Positions 25,745 to 32,417 of a stretch of 32,417 bases of DNA are shown here, piece after piece (position 1 is the stretch's first letter; each line of letters starts with the position of its first letter). This DNA is from Phycisphaeraceae bacterium (lineage in GTDB: Bacteria > Planctomycetota > Phycisphaerae > Phycisphaerales > Phycisphaeraceae), in contig JAJDCS010000008.1 of NCBI GenBank assembly GCA_029260715.1, forward strand, positions 123,983-156,399, written 5' to 3'. The notes below the pieces were generated by a model. It was not told the DNA's origin and did not search any database. It saw nothing but the letters and a program-made list of their open reading frames with translations. The position numbers and the translations under genes were made by a program.

Positions 25745-27307
25745 CTAATACCTCCGCGTGATCACAGGCCGACTGCCCAGGTCCAAGCTCACGATCATGT
25801 AACGCAGCGCGTCGCACAAATGATCAGGGCCGTCTTTAACAGGGTCGTCCCGCTCCGGATTTGCCGCGTCGAAGTGGTATGTGGCCAGCGCCTCGATCAG
25901 CCGCTCACAATTCGGGCTGATTACAAGCGTGCCGTGGTCCAGCCTCCGCCGGACACACTCGATACCATCTCGCACACCCGCGCGCACCACACGCACCGCA
26001 TACCCCCGCCGCCGCAACACCTGCACATCGCTCAACCCCGTCTGCGAATTCCGACTCGCCCCAGCCGGATCAACCCCGACCCACACCGGCTCGGGCAACC
26101 CCGCCGACCCGATCGCATCAAGGTGCTGATCAAGCGGGATGTCGTGCTCTTGATACTCACCAAATACCTCGACCACACCGCCCCCAGAAACACACGGAGA
26201 CTGCCGACCCGGCAATCGCCCCTCTTCCGGGGGCAAGGGCCGCACCCTCGCCCACAGCATCACCAGCGGGCTACGCAACCCAAAGTCCATCCCACCGATC
26301 ACCACGCCATCTCGAATGGAAGCCCCACCCGCCTCAGCATGATCAACCGCCACCGGCACCGCGGCCACATGCCTCCCCCCTCGAGCCGAGTCAAAGCTCG
26401 GGTACACGCTGTCGCTGCGACGCGGCTGCTTGCACATCATCTCACTGGCCCACGCATCGCCGCTGCTGCGGTGCCACTGCGTCACCAAATCGTCCACAGC
26501 CACAAACCCCTCCGCCCGCTTAGCGCGTCCCTGGCAGTCATCCCACAACACACACACGCCGCAGTCCCGATCCGACGGGCAACGCTCGATCACGTCCAAC
26601 GCGCACCACCGAAACAACCGCCGCCGCTGTTTTTCGCCCGACAGGACTTTGCCCACCAACCGGCTCATCACCCCAAACGGCCGGTGCATCGTCGACATCG
26701 CCTCGACCGTGCCCCGCACATGTACACCCCCGCACACGCCCGATTGCGTCACGAGCTGTGCCGCCTCCCAGATATCAGGCTTAAACTCCTCAACCTCGTC
26801 GCAGCGCATCTTGTGTACTCGCTGGCCACGCACCGACTGCTGCGATTGGCTAAGCACCTCCACACGGCTGCCGTTGACCAGCTCGATCACCCGCTGCGTC
26901 GGCCGCCCCGCGACCACACCCCGCAGCAGCGGCCGCTCCACCATCCGCCGCAGATACCGATACATCTTGCTCGACTGCTCGAAACTGCCACCCAGAATCC
27001 GCACCTGGACCCCCGGCTTAAAAAGCAAATCCAGCAGCGTCGCCACCGCTCCAAGATAGGTCTTCCCGCCCCCACGGCTGGCCCAGACCACCGCATCGGA
27101 GATGGGCGAGTCGGACAGCTCATCTCCCACACCCTCAAAAAAACTATGACAGAGGTATTCGAACGGGGCGCTATGCCCCTCAAGCATCGCTCGCCGGGGC
27201 ACGCAAACACCCAACACCGCTTCAATAAACCGGTGAAGCTCTTGGGCTGTCTGTGGCCGAAGCGACTCGATCTCTCGCATCCGCTCCAAGGGGATCGTCA
27301 CAACCAA
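25745..27307 (-). CDS. TerL-like packaging ATPase/nuclease with four-cysteine insert
   Basis: The protein has 520 residues from a TTG at 27307, which has AGGAGG 7 nt ahead. A GTG at 27301, overlapping the upstream stop as GTGA, is the alternative start. The ATPase half has a Walker A-like ASRGGGKT (76-83) and Walker B MRCDEVEEF (Asp170/Glu171). The nuclease half has an RNase H-like acidic set: GGMDFGLRSP (Asp341), GVDPAGASRN (Asp413), and GPDHLCDALRYM (Asp495/Asp499). Between them sits Cys243-X5-Cys-X2-Cys-X5-Cys258, a likely Zn or Fe-S site. The family is phage terminase large subunit, but no portal, capsid or other virion gene is near. It is last in a six-gene cassette with ABC, GNAT and ParB-like genes. 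An active DNA translocase/nuclease is inferred. Confidence 0.82.
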   Translation of the reverse strand: MVVTIPLERMREIESLRPQTAQELHRFIEAVLGVCVPRRAMLEGHSAPFEYLCHSFFEGVGDELSDSPISDAVVWASRGGGKTYLGAVATLLDLLFKPGVQVRILGGSFEQSSKMYRYLRRMVERPLLRGVVAGRPTQRVIELVNGSRVEVLSQSQQSVRGQRVHKMRCDEVEEFKPDIWEAAQLVTQSGVCGGVHVRGTVEAMSTMHRPFGVMSRLVGKVLSGEKQRRRLFRWCALDVIERCPSDRDCGVCVLWDDCQGRAKRAEGFVAVDDLVTQWHRSSGDAWASEMMCKQPRRSDSVYPSFDSARGGRHVAAVPVAVDHAEAGGASIRDGVVIGGMDFGLRSPLVMLWARVRPLPPEEGRLPGRQSPCVSGGGVVEVFGEYQEHDIPLDQHLDAIGSAGLPEPVWVGVDPAGASRNSQTGLSDVQVLRRRGYAVRVVRAGVRDGIECVRRRLDHGTLVISPNCERLIEALATYHFDAANPERDDPVKDGPDHLCDALRYMIVSLDLGSRPVITRRY

Positions 27308-27801
27308 AACTCGTCCTCCTCGCCCAGGGCCCGCTCTTCGCTTGAATCCGTTTCCGGGGTATCGCGGATCTCGCCCACTGCTTTGTAAAGCAACTGCCTC
27401 AGCGATTCCGGTTGAACCTTATTAGCTTCGTCAGAATCTGCGGGCATTGCTTTGCTCACCGCCGCCGGCTCCGCTGGCTTCAAGTCCATTTTCAATAAGT
27501 CCACGCACGCCCGTCGTGCCACGTCGCGCGACTTCTCATCGCTGCTCTCTTCCGTGGCCAGCCGCACCAACCGCCCCGCGGCCAATCGCCGGTACCGACA
27601 CAGCAACAACCGCGTTTGGTAATCCGCAAGCAGGCAAAGACCATTGAGCACCCGCTGGTGCTCCTGTTCTTCAACCCAACCCGCTAATTCCTCGGGGCTC
27701 ATACCCAGGCTCTCCCCCAGAGACACCGGGTCGTGCTGGGCGGAGATCACCTCTTGAATCAGCCGCCGACTCTTTTCTTTGCTGGATTGTTTATCCACCA
27801 T
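27298..27801 (-). CDS. Small HTH-like protein, possible TerS-like partner
   Basis: The protein has 167 residues. The N-terminal part contains an HTH-like stretch, LGESLGMSPEELAGWVEEQE. A long amphipathic helical region follows (VLNGLCLLADYQTRLLLCRY, RRLAAGRLVRLATE, RRACVDLLKMDL). The C-terminal third is acidic and probably disordered, ending EEDEFWL. Small terminase subunits also combine an HTH with helical oligomerisation segments, and this gene overlaps the TerL-like gene by 10 nt, so a TerS role is plausible. No family can be named with confidence from the sequence. It starts 53 nt after the ParB-like gene. The SD is weak. Confidence 0.6.
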   Translation of the reverse strand: MVDKQSSKEKSRRLIQEVISAQHDPVSLGESLGMSPEELAGWVEEQEHQRVLNGLCLLADYQTRLLLCRYRRLAAGRLVRLATEESSDEKSRDVARRACVDLLKMDLKPAEPAAVSKAMPADSDEANKVQPESLRQLLYKAVGEIRDTPETDSSEERALGEEDEFWL

Positions 27802-27853
27802 TAATACATTTCTCTACAACAGGCCAACCGATCGGCTTACACCATCAACCCAT

Positions 27854-28450
27854 CTAATCTTGACCCTCAACCATCCGCATCAGCGCCCGCTCTCGCGTCC
27901 CGCCCATCGCCCGCAACCGCGATTCGAGTTGCCGCCGCTGCTTAGGCAGCAGAAAGAAATGCACCGCCTCAGGCATCTCATCCAACACCACAGCCCCCCG
28001 CGGCTGCGGCGGCGGCTCCGTCAGCGACAGCAGCTTATCGATCGCTTCCCTGTCCTCCGGCAGCAGCTTGACCAACTCCGCCACGTCAAAGCGGCTGTTC
28101 AGTTCCGCCACCAACGACGAACGCCTCACCGCGTCGTCGTGCCCGCTCAACCGGTTGAGCGTCCCCAGCAACAACAACGCCTCACCCTCATCCACTCTCC
28201 ATACCACGCACTGGGCTTCAGCCTCGCCAAGCTCTTCCAACGCGCGCACCCGGTGATGCCCATCAAGAATCTCATACCCCTCACCTCCGCCATCACCAAT
28301 CGGCCGCACAATAATCGGTGGGTACCTGCCGCTCCGCCTGATGTGCCCCACCAGTTTGCGGTACAGCGCCTTGGGCATCACATTGCTGTTCGCCGGGTGC
28401 CCACGGAGCAACCACAACTGGATTGTTTGAACGCCTGTCTCGTTATTCAC
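27854..28450 (-). CDS. ParB/Srx-fold protein
   Basis: The protein has 198 residues and starts with GTG overlapping the GNAT stop codon (GTGA, 28447-28450). The ParB/sulfiredoxin-type N-terminal domain is visible: LVGHIRRSGRYPPIIVRPI, then GYEILDGHHRVRALEELGE. DGHHR (63-67) takes the place of the GERRxRA box of chromosomal ParB. This DGHHR variant is typical of stand-alone ParB-like proteins of mobile DNA. The C-terminal half is helical (DDAVRRSSLVAELN, PKQRRQLESRLRAM). It may act as an NTP-dependent DNA-binding clamp or nuclease; neither is shown. No parS consensus was found nearby. Confidence 0.8.
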   Translation of the reverse strand: MNNETGVQTIQLWLLRGHPANSNVMPKALYRKLVGHIRRSGRYPPIIVRPIGDGGGEGYEILDGHHRVRALEELGEAEAQCVVWRVDEGEALLLLGTLNRLSGHDDAVRRSSLVAELNSRFDVAELVKLLPEDREAIDKLLSLTEPPPQPRGAVVLDEMPEAVHFFLLPKQRRQLESRLRAMGGTRERALMRMVEGQD

Positions 28451-29301
28451 GCCTTAACACTCGATTTGGTATCCACGCCCAACTCGCCCCGGTTATCCTT
28501 CAAGTAATACACCGGCTCACACACCAACCGCCCCTGCGCCGCGAGCAACAGATCATAATGCCCAACATTTTTTTGAACCGCCCACCCCAGCGTCTTCTTG
28601 TGCCACGCGCCCAGTTCCCTTAACAACCACGCTTTTTGTGTAACCGGCAATCCCGCAATCCGCCGGCACACACCGCGCAGCGCCGCCAAATCGTCAGGCT
28701 CAACCCCCGCCGCTCCCAATGCCGCGATTAGCCTCGCGTCGTGTTCGTGGCGGTGTCGCCGGTAAGCCGTCATCCCAGCACGCTCAAAAAACGGGTGAAC
28801 CCGCCCCATCGCCGCCATCGCTTCCGTATAAACCGTCGCCGCCGCCGCCAGCGTCGCCCCCACCAGCCGTACCGCAACGCCCAGCCCCCGCCACTGCGGG
28901 TGGACCACCACCCTGCTGATACACCGCACCTCTCGGTTCACTAGCGTTGCCCGCTGCCGACGGTCTTGCACACCCCCATACCGCCCGCCCAACGCCCAAT
29001 CACGCATACGACAACCAAGCACCGGCATCGACTCCACCAACACACCCACAACTCGCTCACCACTCGTACGCCCCATAAACCGATCACTAACCCCCTCCAC
29101 AAAATGCTTGGCAACAAAAACGCGGCTAACCGTCGCCGGGGCAGACCCTTTGTAGTGGTACTCCGCAAGCCCCAAGTAATCCCCCCAATCCCCCTGCTCG
29201 ACGGTCAAACGGCCTTCAACAGCCTCCGCAGGCAGCCGCGCAAAACGCTCCCGCAATTCATCGCCACACTGTCGCTCACACTCGCCCAAGCTACTCGCCA
29301 C
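28447..29301 (-). CDS. GNAT-fold acetyltransferase-like protein (COG2401-type)
   Basis: The protein has 284 residues. The GTG start follows directly after the ABC gene's TAA. The GNAT core is near the middle: CISRVVVHPQWRGLGVAVRLV (127-147), which has the Q-x-R-G-x-G acetyl-CoA loop, then MGRVHPFFERAGMTAYRRHR. The N-terminal 120 residues hold short strands (RVFVAKHF, RVVGVLVESMPVL). The C-terminal 100 residues are helical (LPVTQKAWLLRELGAWHKKTL). Such domains occur fused to an ABC ATPase in COG2401 ('ABC-type ATPase fused to a predicted acetyltransferase domain'); here they are two adjacent genes. The Mom DNA-modifying enzyme of phage Mu is also a GNAT fold, so DNA-base modification is one hypothesis. 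The substrate is unknown. Confidence 0.75.
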   Translation of the reverse strand: MASSLGECERQCGDELRERFARLPAEAVEGRLTVEQGDWGDYLGLAEYHYKGSAPATVSRVFVAKHFVEGVSDRFMGRTSGERVVGVLVESMPVLGCRMRDWALGGRYGGVQDRRQRATLVNREVRCISRVVVHPQWRGLGVAVRLVGATLAAAATVYTEAMAAMGRVHPFFERAGMTAYRRHRHEHDARLIAALGAAGVEPDDLAALRGVCRRIAGLPVTQKAWLLRELGAWHKKTLGWAVQKNVGHYDLLLAAQGRLVCEPVYYLKDNRGELGVDTKSSVKA

Positions 29302-30003
29302 TTACCGTCCCTGCCTCTCGTCCCCCCGCCTCATCACCTCGATCCGCTCACCCAGGTCTTTCACCACCAACACATCGGGCTCCAACGGCTCAAGCAAATC
29401 GTCGTGCGCCGTGGCCGCCACGAAGCACACGCCCCCGTCTCGCCGCGTCCATTTCCGAACATTTCGCGCGATCACCTTGGCCGTCACCCGGTCTAAAACG
29501 GAGCAGAACTCATCAGCCAACACCACACAAAGCCCGTCGCCTTTCACGCCCCGCACCTCGGCCATCGCTTGCGCCAAGCGCAACCGGTACCGCTGCCCAT
29601 CCGAAAGCTCGCTAGGCCGACGCAGCATCACAAACGCATCGCTCAAACCCGCCAAGCTCAACACCCTCAACGCACCCTCCAACCCCTCATCCCCCACAAG
29701 CTCCGCCAACGAATCCACCAGCGGCCGCCGCCCCAACGCCGCCAGCCCGTCAAATCGCACCACCCTGACCCCTTCTTGCCCCTCAAGCCCTCCTTCAATC
29801 AGCCGCAGTATCACGCTCTTGCCGCCACCGCTGGGACCGGTCACAAAAACGATCTGACCCGCCTCAATGTCAACCGACACACGCGGAACAATCACCGCCT
29901 CGCGTTGCTCGTCGACACCTAAACCAAACATCGCCGCCACGCGCAACACGCACGGCGACGGCTCAACCCTCGTCTTAACAGACCGCTCAAGTTCTAAACG
30001 CAT
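29302..30003 (-). CDS. Soluble ABC-type ATPase (COG2401-type)
   Basis: The protein has 233 residues with no membrane segment. All ABC motifs are visible: Walker A GPSGGGKS (56-63), signature ELSDGQRYRLRLAQ (the usual LSGGQ is LSDGQ at 133-137), Walker B CVVLADEF (159-166), and H-loop ATAHDD (His200). The two motor halves are therefore intact, and it probably acts as a dimer. It lies 58 nt after the tandem-HTH gene and its TAA is followed directly by the GNAT gene's GTG, which argues for a linked product. No permease gene is near, so transport is unlikely; a DNA-associated or regulatory ATPase is more plausible. Confidence 0.82.
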   Translation of the reverse strand: MRLELERSVKTRVEPSPCVLRVAAMFGLGVDEQREAVIVPRVSVDIEAGQIVFVTGPSGGGKSVILRLIEGGLEGQEGVRVVRFDGLAALGRRPLVDSLAELVGDEGLEGALRVLSLAGLSDAFVMLRRPSELSDGQRYRLRLAQAMAEVRGVKGDGLCVVLADEFCSVLDRVTAKVIARNVRKWTRRDGGVCFVAATAHDDLLEPLEPDVLVVKDLGERIEVMRRGDERQGR

Positions 30004-30061
30004 GAAACCAGCCGCCCTTCACCGACCCGCACGAGACGAACCCACCACACCGCAACACGGT

Positions 30062-30535
30062 TTAGACCAAAGACGATTTTTGGGAGGGGTTGACCTTCAC
30101 CGTTTTCTGCATAAGCACCGCAGCGCTGATGTCCGTTAAAGACTCCAGCGTCCGCAGGTGCTGACGCACCTGGTACAGGCTCACCCTGCTGAGCCTCGCC
30201 GCCCGACGCAGGCTGTGACCCTGCAACACGACAAGCTCCACGGTCTTGCGGATCGACACCGGCAGCAACTCCCAATGACCAAGCACAAACACGAATCTGT
30301 CAGAATCCATCCGCTTAAGAAGCTTCGTGATCCGCCGCTGAACCTTGCGTGGGTCGTCACCGCTTATGCACGCCGCGTCTGTGATGCTCATGCCGTTCCG
30401 GTAGACCTGCTCAATCAAGAGCCGGTCTGTTTTTTCCAGGTGCGCCGCGCGCTCCAGCAGACGCTCAGCGTAGTCGCGCTGAAGCATGCGGCGGTTCGAT
30501 GAAGACGACGATTCAAACTCGAACGATTGGGTCAT
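30062..30535 (-). CDS. Tandem HTH protein resembling sigma region 4
   Basis: The protein has 157 residues from the ATG at 30535. A GTG at 30568 would add 11 residues. Two HTH segments of the sigma70 region 4 type are visible. The first is at about 35-77 (LEKTDRLLIEQVYRNGMSIT, then DDPRKVQRRITKLLKR). The second is at about 90-133 (LPVSIRKTVELVVLQGHSLR, then RVSLYQVRQHLRTL). A serine-rich N-terminus and a short C-terminal tail flank them. Without a region 2 it cannot be a full sigma factor; it is probably a DNA-binding regulator or DNA-recognition subunit. It is the first gene of the cassette. It is a natural candidate to bind the 26-bp palindrome about 220 nt upstream. Confidence 0.7.
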   Translation of the reverse strand: MTQSFEFESSSSSNRRMLQRDYAERLLERAAHLEKTDRLLIEQVYRNGMSITDAACISGDDPRKVQRRITKLLKRMDSDRFVFVLGHWELLPVSIRKTVELVVLQGHSLRRAARLSRVSLYQVRQHLRTLESLTDISAAVLMQKTVKVNPSQKSSLV

Positions 30536-30755
30536 TACACGCAGGCCCGAAATCCGGCAACGGCCCACCCCCGGACAAAGCCCAAGCCCCCTGCCAAGGT
30601 CCGCTTAGGCCACGACGATCAAACGTGACATGCTGTGTTGGATGCTCATAAACCGGCGCCCGATAATCCCCACGCGTCTTTTTGTCGCCGGCTGTCCGCC
30701 CCAACACCTCCTCAACATGGCTGTTACACACGCCCCCCTACTATTCGTCTCGACC

Positions 30756-30781
30756 GTCGCATTTGTGCGCACAAATGCGAC
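30756..30781. repeat. Perfect 26-bp palindrome upstream of the cassette
   Basis: The left arm is GTCGCATTTGTGC and the right arm is its exact reverse complement, with no spacer. Pairing fails one base further out. It is adjacent to the AT-rich patch that probably holds the cassette promoter. It could be an operator for a dimeric regulator, or a recognition site for the ParB-like or TerL-like protein. It does not match parS or the usual LexA boxes. Confidence 0.85.
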
Positions 30782-30825
30782 ACTTACAATTCCAATATCC
30801 GGTTAAAATATCCCTCGCGCGCGCC

Positions 30826-30849
30826 ACAACCCCTACAACCGTTACAACC
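30826..30849. repeat. Three 9-nt-phased ACAACC direct repeats
   Basis: ACAACC starts at 30826, 30835 and 30844, an exact 9-nt period, separated by CCT and GTT. They lie on the far side of the AT-rich patch from the palindrome. This could be an array for an activator or for the cassette's tandem HTH protein. Confidence 0.5.
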
Positions 30850-30933
30850 CGAACCACACCCGCCACGCGCCCGCTCACGCGAAGACGTGCGCGCGGACCC
30901 GCCGCCGCCCGATAATTTAAGATCGTGTGTTAA

Positions 30934-32217
30934 TTACCAGTCGCGCAGGTAGCCCCACGCGTGTAGCCGGTCGCAGTCTTCTCGCCACCGATCCCCGATA
31001 TCCGTCCGGTAGTACATATTGGGGATCATGATATTTTTCACGCGACTATAAGCCTGAGCCTGAGCCTGCTTAACCGTCTGCCCCAGCCCCACCACCACCA
31101 GGATCACCCCCGACGACGCCGCGATCACCCACTCCCCATTGATCAGCTTCACATCCTCGATGTGGATGCCGTCGTAGTTCGGCTTCTTGAAAATCACGAT
31201 CCGGTCTTTGGAATTGACCTCAAACGTCTTCTCGTCCTCGAACGGGTAAGGCGGCACCACGATCCGCACACCCAACTGGAATCCACGCTTGACCTTGATC
31301 TCCAGCTTCTGCCCCGCAGCCATCGCGTGCAGCAGCTCACCCATCGGCGTGGTCATCCCCTCTTGCTGGATGCTGATCGTTGGATACCCGAACCGAGCCG
31401 TGAACTCCAGTGGGTAAATCCCCTGGCCGTTCACGATGCAGTTCAAGTCGATATACCCGGTGTACCCCTCCTGCCTGAACTTGCCCTCCATCTTCTTGAG
31501 CGTCTGGTTGAAGATTCTGTTCGGGTCGCTCCAGTACATCAGCGTGCCCATCTCGCCCGTCGCAGGCCCGATATTGCCGGGGAACAGCTTCTTGTGTTCG
31601 AAGTTCACGTTGATCGGCAGCAGGAATTCCTGCCCATTGAAGAACGCCCCCACCGCGATCTCCACACCTGTCACCCGCTTCTGCAACTGGAACTGCCGGA
31701 CCTTGTCCGAGTACACCGCCTTGTAAGACTCGAGCACGTGCACCACGTCCTTGCCGTCTTCCTCCTCCCCCACGAACACCAGCCGCTTGATGTTCTGAGC
31801 CTCCCCGCTGGGCTTGATCACGTACCGCGCGGGGTGGGCTTTGACATAAGCAATAGCGTCGTCAAATGAGAGAAAGTCTTGGAACGGGATAACGGATATC
31901 CCGTGCGCCCGCAGCTCGTTCTGCCCGTAGGTCCGGTCGTCTTCCAATCGATCGGTGTAGGGCGTTCCACCCACGACGGCCTTGCCCCGCTCGCGCAGCG
32001 CATGGGCCTTCTCCCCCTGCCCCAACACGTCGTCGAACACAATCACGTCAGCCCAGTCAACCTCATCCTCCCACCGCTCCGTCTTGGTCACAAAACCGTC
32101 ACCCACCGCCTTTTCTTTCTCGTTCTCGATATAAAACTTAACGCCGTGCCCCTCCCTAGCCACCTGCCAGGCGATATCGGTGATCAGCGCGTCAATGGAA
32201 ATAAACAGGAAGTTCAT
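30934..32217 (-). CDS. purD: PurD-like ATP-grasp ligase
   Basis: The protein has 427 residues from the ATG at 32217; an in-frame ATG at 32226 is also possible and no SD is visible. GARS-type ATP-grasp features are YVIKPSGEAQNIKRLVFV, VTGVEIAVGAFFNGQEFLLP, GPATGEMGTLMYW, GYIDLNCIVNGQGIYPLEFT, and the C-terminal YYRTDIGDRW. These match phosphoribosylamine-glycine ligase (purine synthesis step 2). The N-terminus (MNFLFISIDALITDIAWQVA) lacks the usual GGREHA loop, so this may be a divergent or repurposed PurD. It is not linked to other pur genes here. Confidence 0.72.
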   Translation of the reverse strand: MNFLFISIDALITDIAWQVAREGHGVKFYIENEKEKAVGDGFVTKTERWEDEVDWADVIVFDDVLGQGEKAHALRERGKAVVGGTPYTDRLEDDRTYGQNELRAHGISVIPFQDFLSFDDAIAYVKAHPARYVIKPSGEAQNIKRLVFVGEEEDGKDVVHVLESYKAVYSDKVRQFQLQKRVTGVEIAVGAFFNGQEFLLPINVNFEHKKLFPGNIGPATGEMGTLMYWSDPNRIFNQTLKKMEGKFRQEGYTGYIDLNCIVNGQGIYPLEFTARFGYPTISIQQEGMTTPMGELLHAMAAGQKLEIKVKRGFQLGVRIVVPPYPFEDEKTFEVNSKDRIVIFKKPNYDGIHIEDVKLINGEWVIAASSGVILVVVGLGQTVKQAQAQAYSRVKNIMIPNMYYRTDIGDRWREDCDRLHAWGYLRDW

Positions 32218-32353
32218 TTTTTGCATGCGGAGTAGTTTATCGTAATAAATCCGCCCTGGCGTACCCCGCACCGCGACGCTCTAGGTGCTACGGACATTCA
32301 TATTCTATGCTGATGTTTGCCGATCATCATGTTTTTGGCCAAGGAGGGCCACC

Positions 32354-32417
32354 ATGCGCCATCGCCATGAACTCACGGATGAACAATGGGAGCGGGTCCA
32401 CGATCACCTGCCGGGCA
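32354..32417 (+). mobile_element. Start of an IS5-type transposase, cut by the window end
   Basis: Only 21 codons are present: MRHRHELTDEQWERVHDHLP followed by G. This is the hallmark start of IS5-family transposases (R-H-E-L-T-D-E-Q-W). A strong AAGGAGG at 32341-32347 gives 6-nt spacing. The left terminal inverted repeat should lie in 32272-32353, but cannot be confirmed without the other end. Integrity is unknown. Confidence 0.8.

Larger units (their letters stand above)
30536..30933. other. Upstream control region of the TerL/ABC cassette
   Basis: This 398-nt spacer lies between the purD-like stop and the cassette start. A weak 72-codon frame on the minus strand (30513-30731) is not supported as a gene. 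It holds an AT-rich patch (30782-30812) next to a perfect 26-bp palindrome at 30756-30781, and three ACAACC repeats at 30826, 30835 and 30844. On the minus strand the patch offers -10-like TATTTT and TTGTAA, but no -35 at standard spacing. Confidence 0.5.

Noticed and set aside
25616-27388. A 590-codon open frame on the plus strand opposite the TerL-like gene
   Set aside because: It is rich in Pro, Arg, His and Thr with no domain, antisense to a clear protein family, and explained by GC-rich codon bias.
29302-30003. Transporter ATPase
   Set aside because: No permease or binding-protein gene nearby; it is coupled directly to a GNAT gene, and the motif set fits soluble ABC ATPases.
30513-30731. 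72-codon minus-strand frame ahead of the cassette
   Set aside because: No recognisable motif or hydrophobic pattern, poor start context, and it overlaps the start of the tandem-HTH gene.
25745-30781. Ordinary prophage or prophage remnant
   Set aside because: No portal, capsid, tail, integrase, lysis gene or att repeats in the window, and all six reading frames are intact. A phage origin of the TerL-like part remains likely.
30756-30781. parS or LexA operator
   Set aside because: The arms do not match the parS core TGTTTCACGTGAAACA or the CTGT-N8-ACAG or GAAC-N4-GTTC LexA boxes.

Overview
The window is bacterial chromosome with high GC content and dense packing. It most resembles a planctomycete (PVC group), perhaps class Phycisphaerae. 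Support for this comes from the PVC-type small basic protein (20250-20474), a MqnD-type futalosine-route menaquinone gene, an HDOD-GAF-histidine kinase, a SPOR-like membrane protein, and frequent GTGA/ATGA stop-start overlaps. The assignment is inference from gene content. No rRNA, tRNA or CRISPR array was seen.

Layout. 161-3166 (minus): a two-component pair, an HTH-receiver regulator followed by an HDOD-GAF histidine kinase. 3507-4771: an HNH nuclease-like gene divergent from a small secreted protein, with a hairpin-rich spacer between them. 4892-7409 (minus): the L11 ribosomal operon rplK-rplA-rplJ-rplL, with a good promoter, several leader or intercistronic hairpins and a classic intrinsic terminator. 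It is separated from rpoBC and from secE-nusG. 7453-8908 (minus): two exported proteins, one of them GlcG/HbpS-like. 9075-12335 (minus): a PHP-zinc ribbon-UvrD helicase fusion. 12579-14817: a sulfotransferase-like gene convergent with xseA. 15009-16031: gap. 16288-19027 (plus): a tightly coupled trio of an ASCH protein with a B3-like C-terminal domain, nadC and birA. 19044-21232 (minus): SPOR-like membrane protein, small basic protein, aminotransferase. 21424-25692 (plus): lipoprotein, mqnD, and a polytopic membrane protein with a spermidine-synthase-like core.

The most interesting region is 25745-30535 (minus). It is a compact six-gene, apparently single-transcript cassette: tandem-HTH (sigma region 4-like) protein, ABC ATPase, GNAT acetyltransferase, ParB/Srx-like protein, a small HTH-like protein (TerS-like), and a TerL-like ATPase/nuclease with an added four-cysteine cluster. 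The window holds no portal, capsid, tail, integrase or lysis gene. The ABC and GNAT genes abut exactly (TAA then GTG) and look like a split form of the fused ABC-ATPase/acetyltransferase family COG2401. Upstream lie a perfect 26-bp palindrome and three 9-nt-spaced direct repeats. The set looks like a domesticated packaging-derived module that senses, modifies or cuts DNA. Function is unknown and this reading is inference.

The right edge carries a PurD-like ATP-grasp gene and the first 21 codons of an IS5-type transposase.
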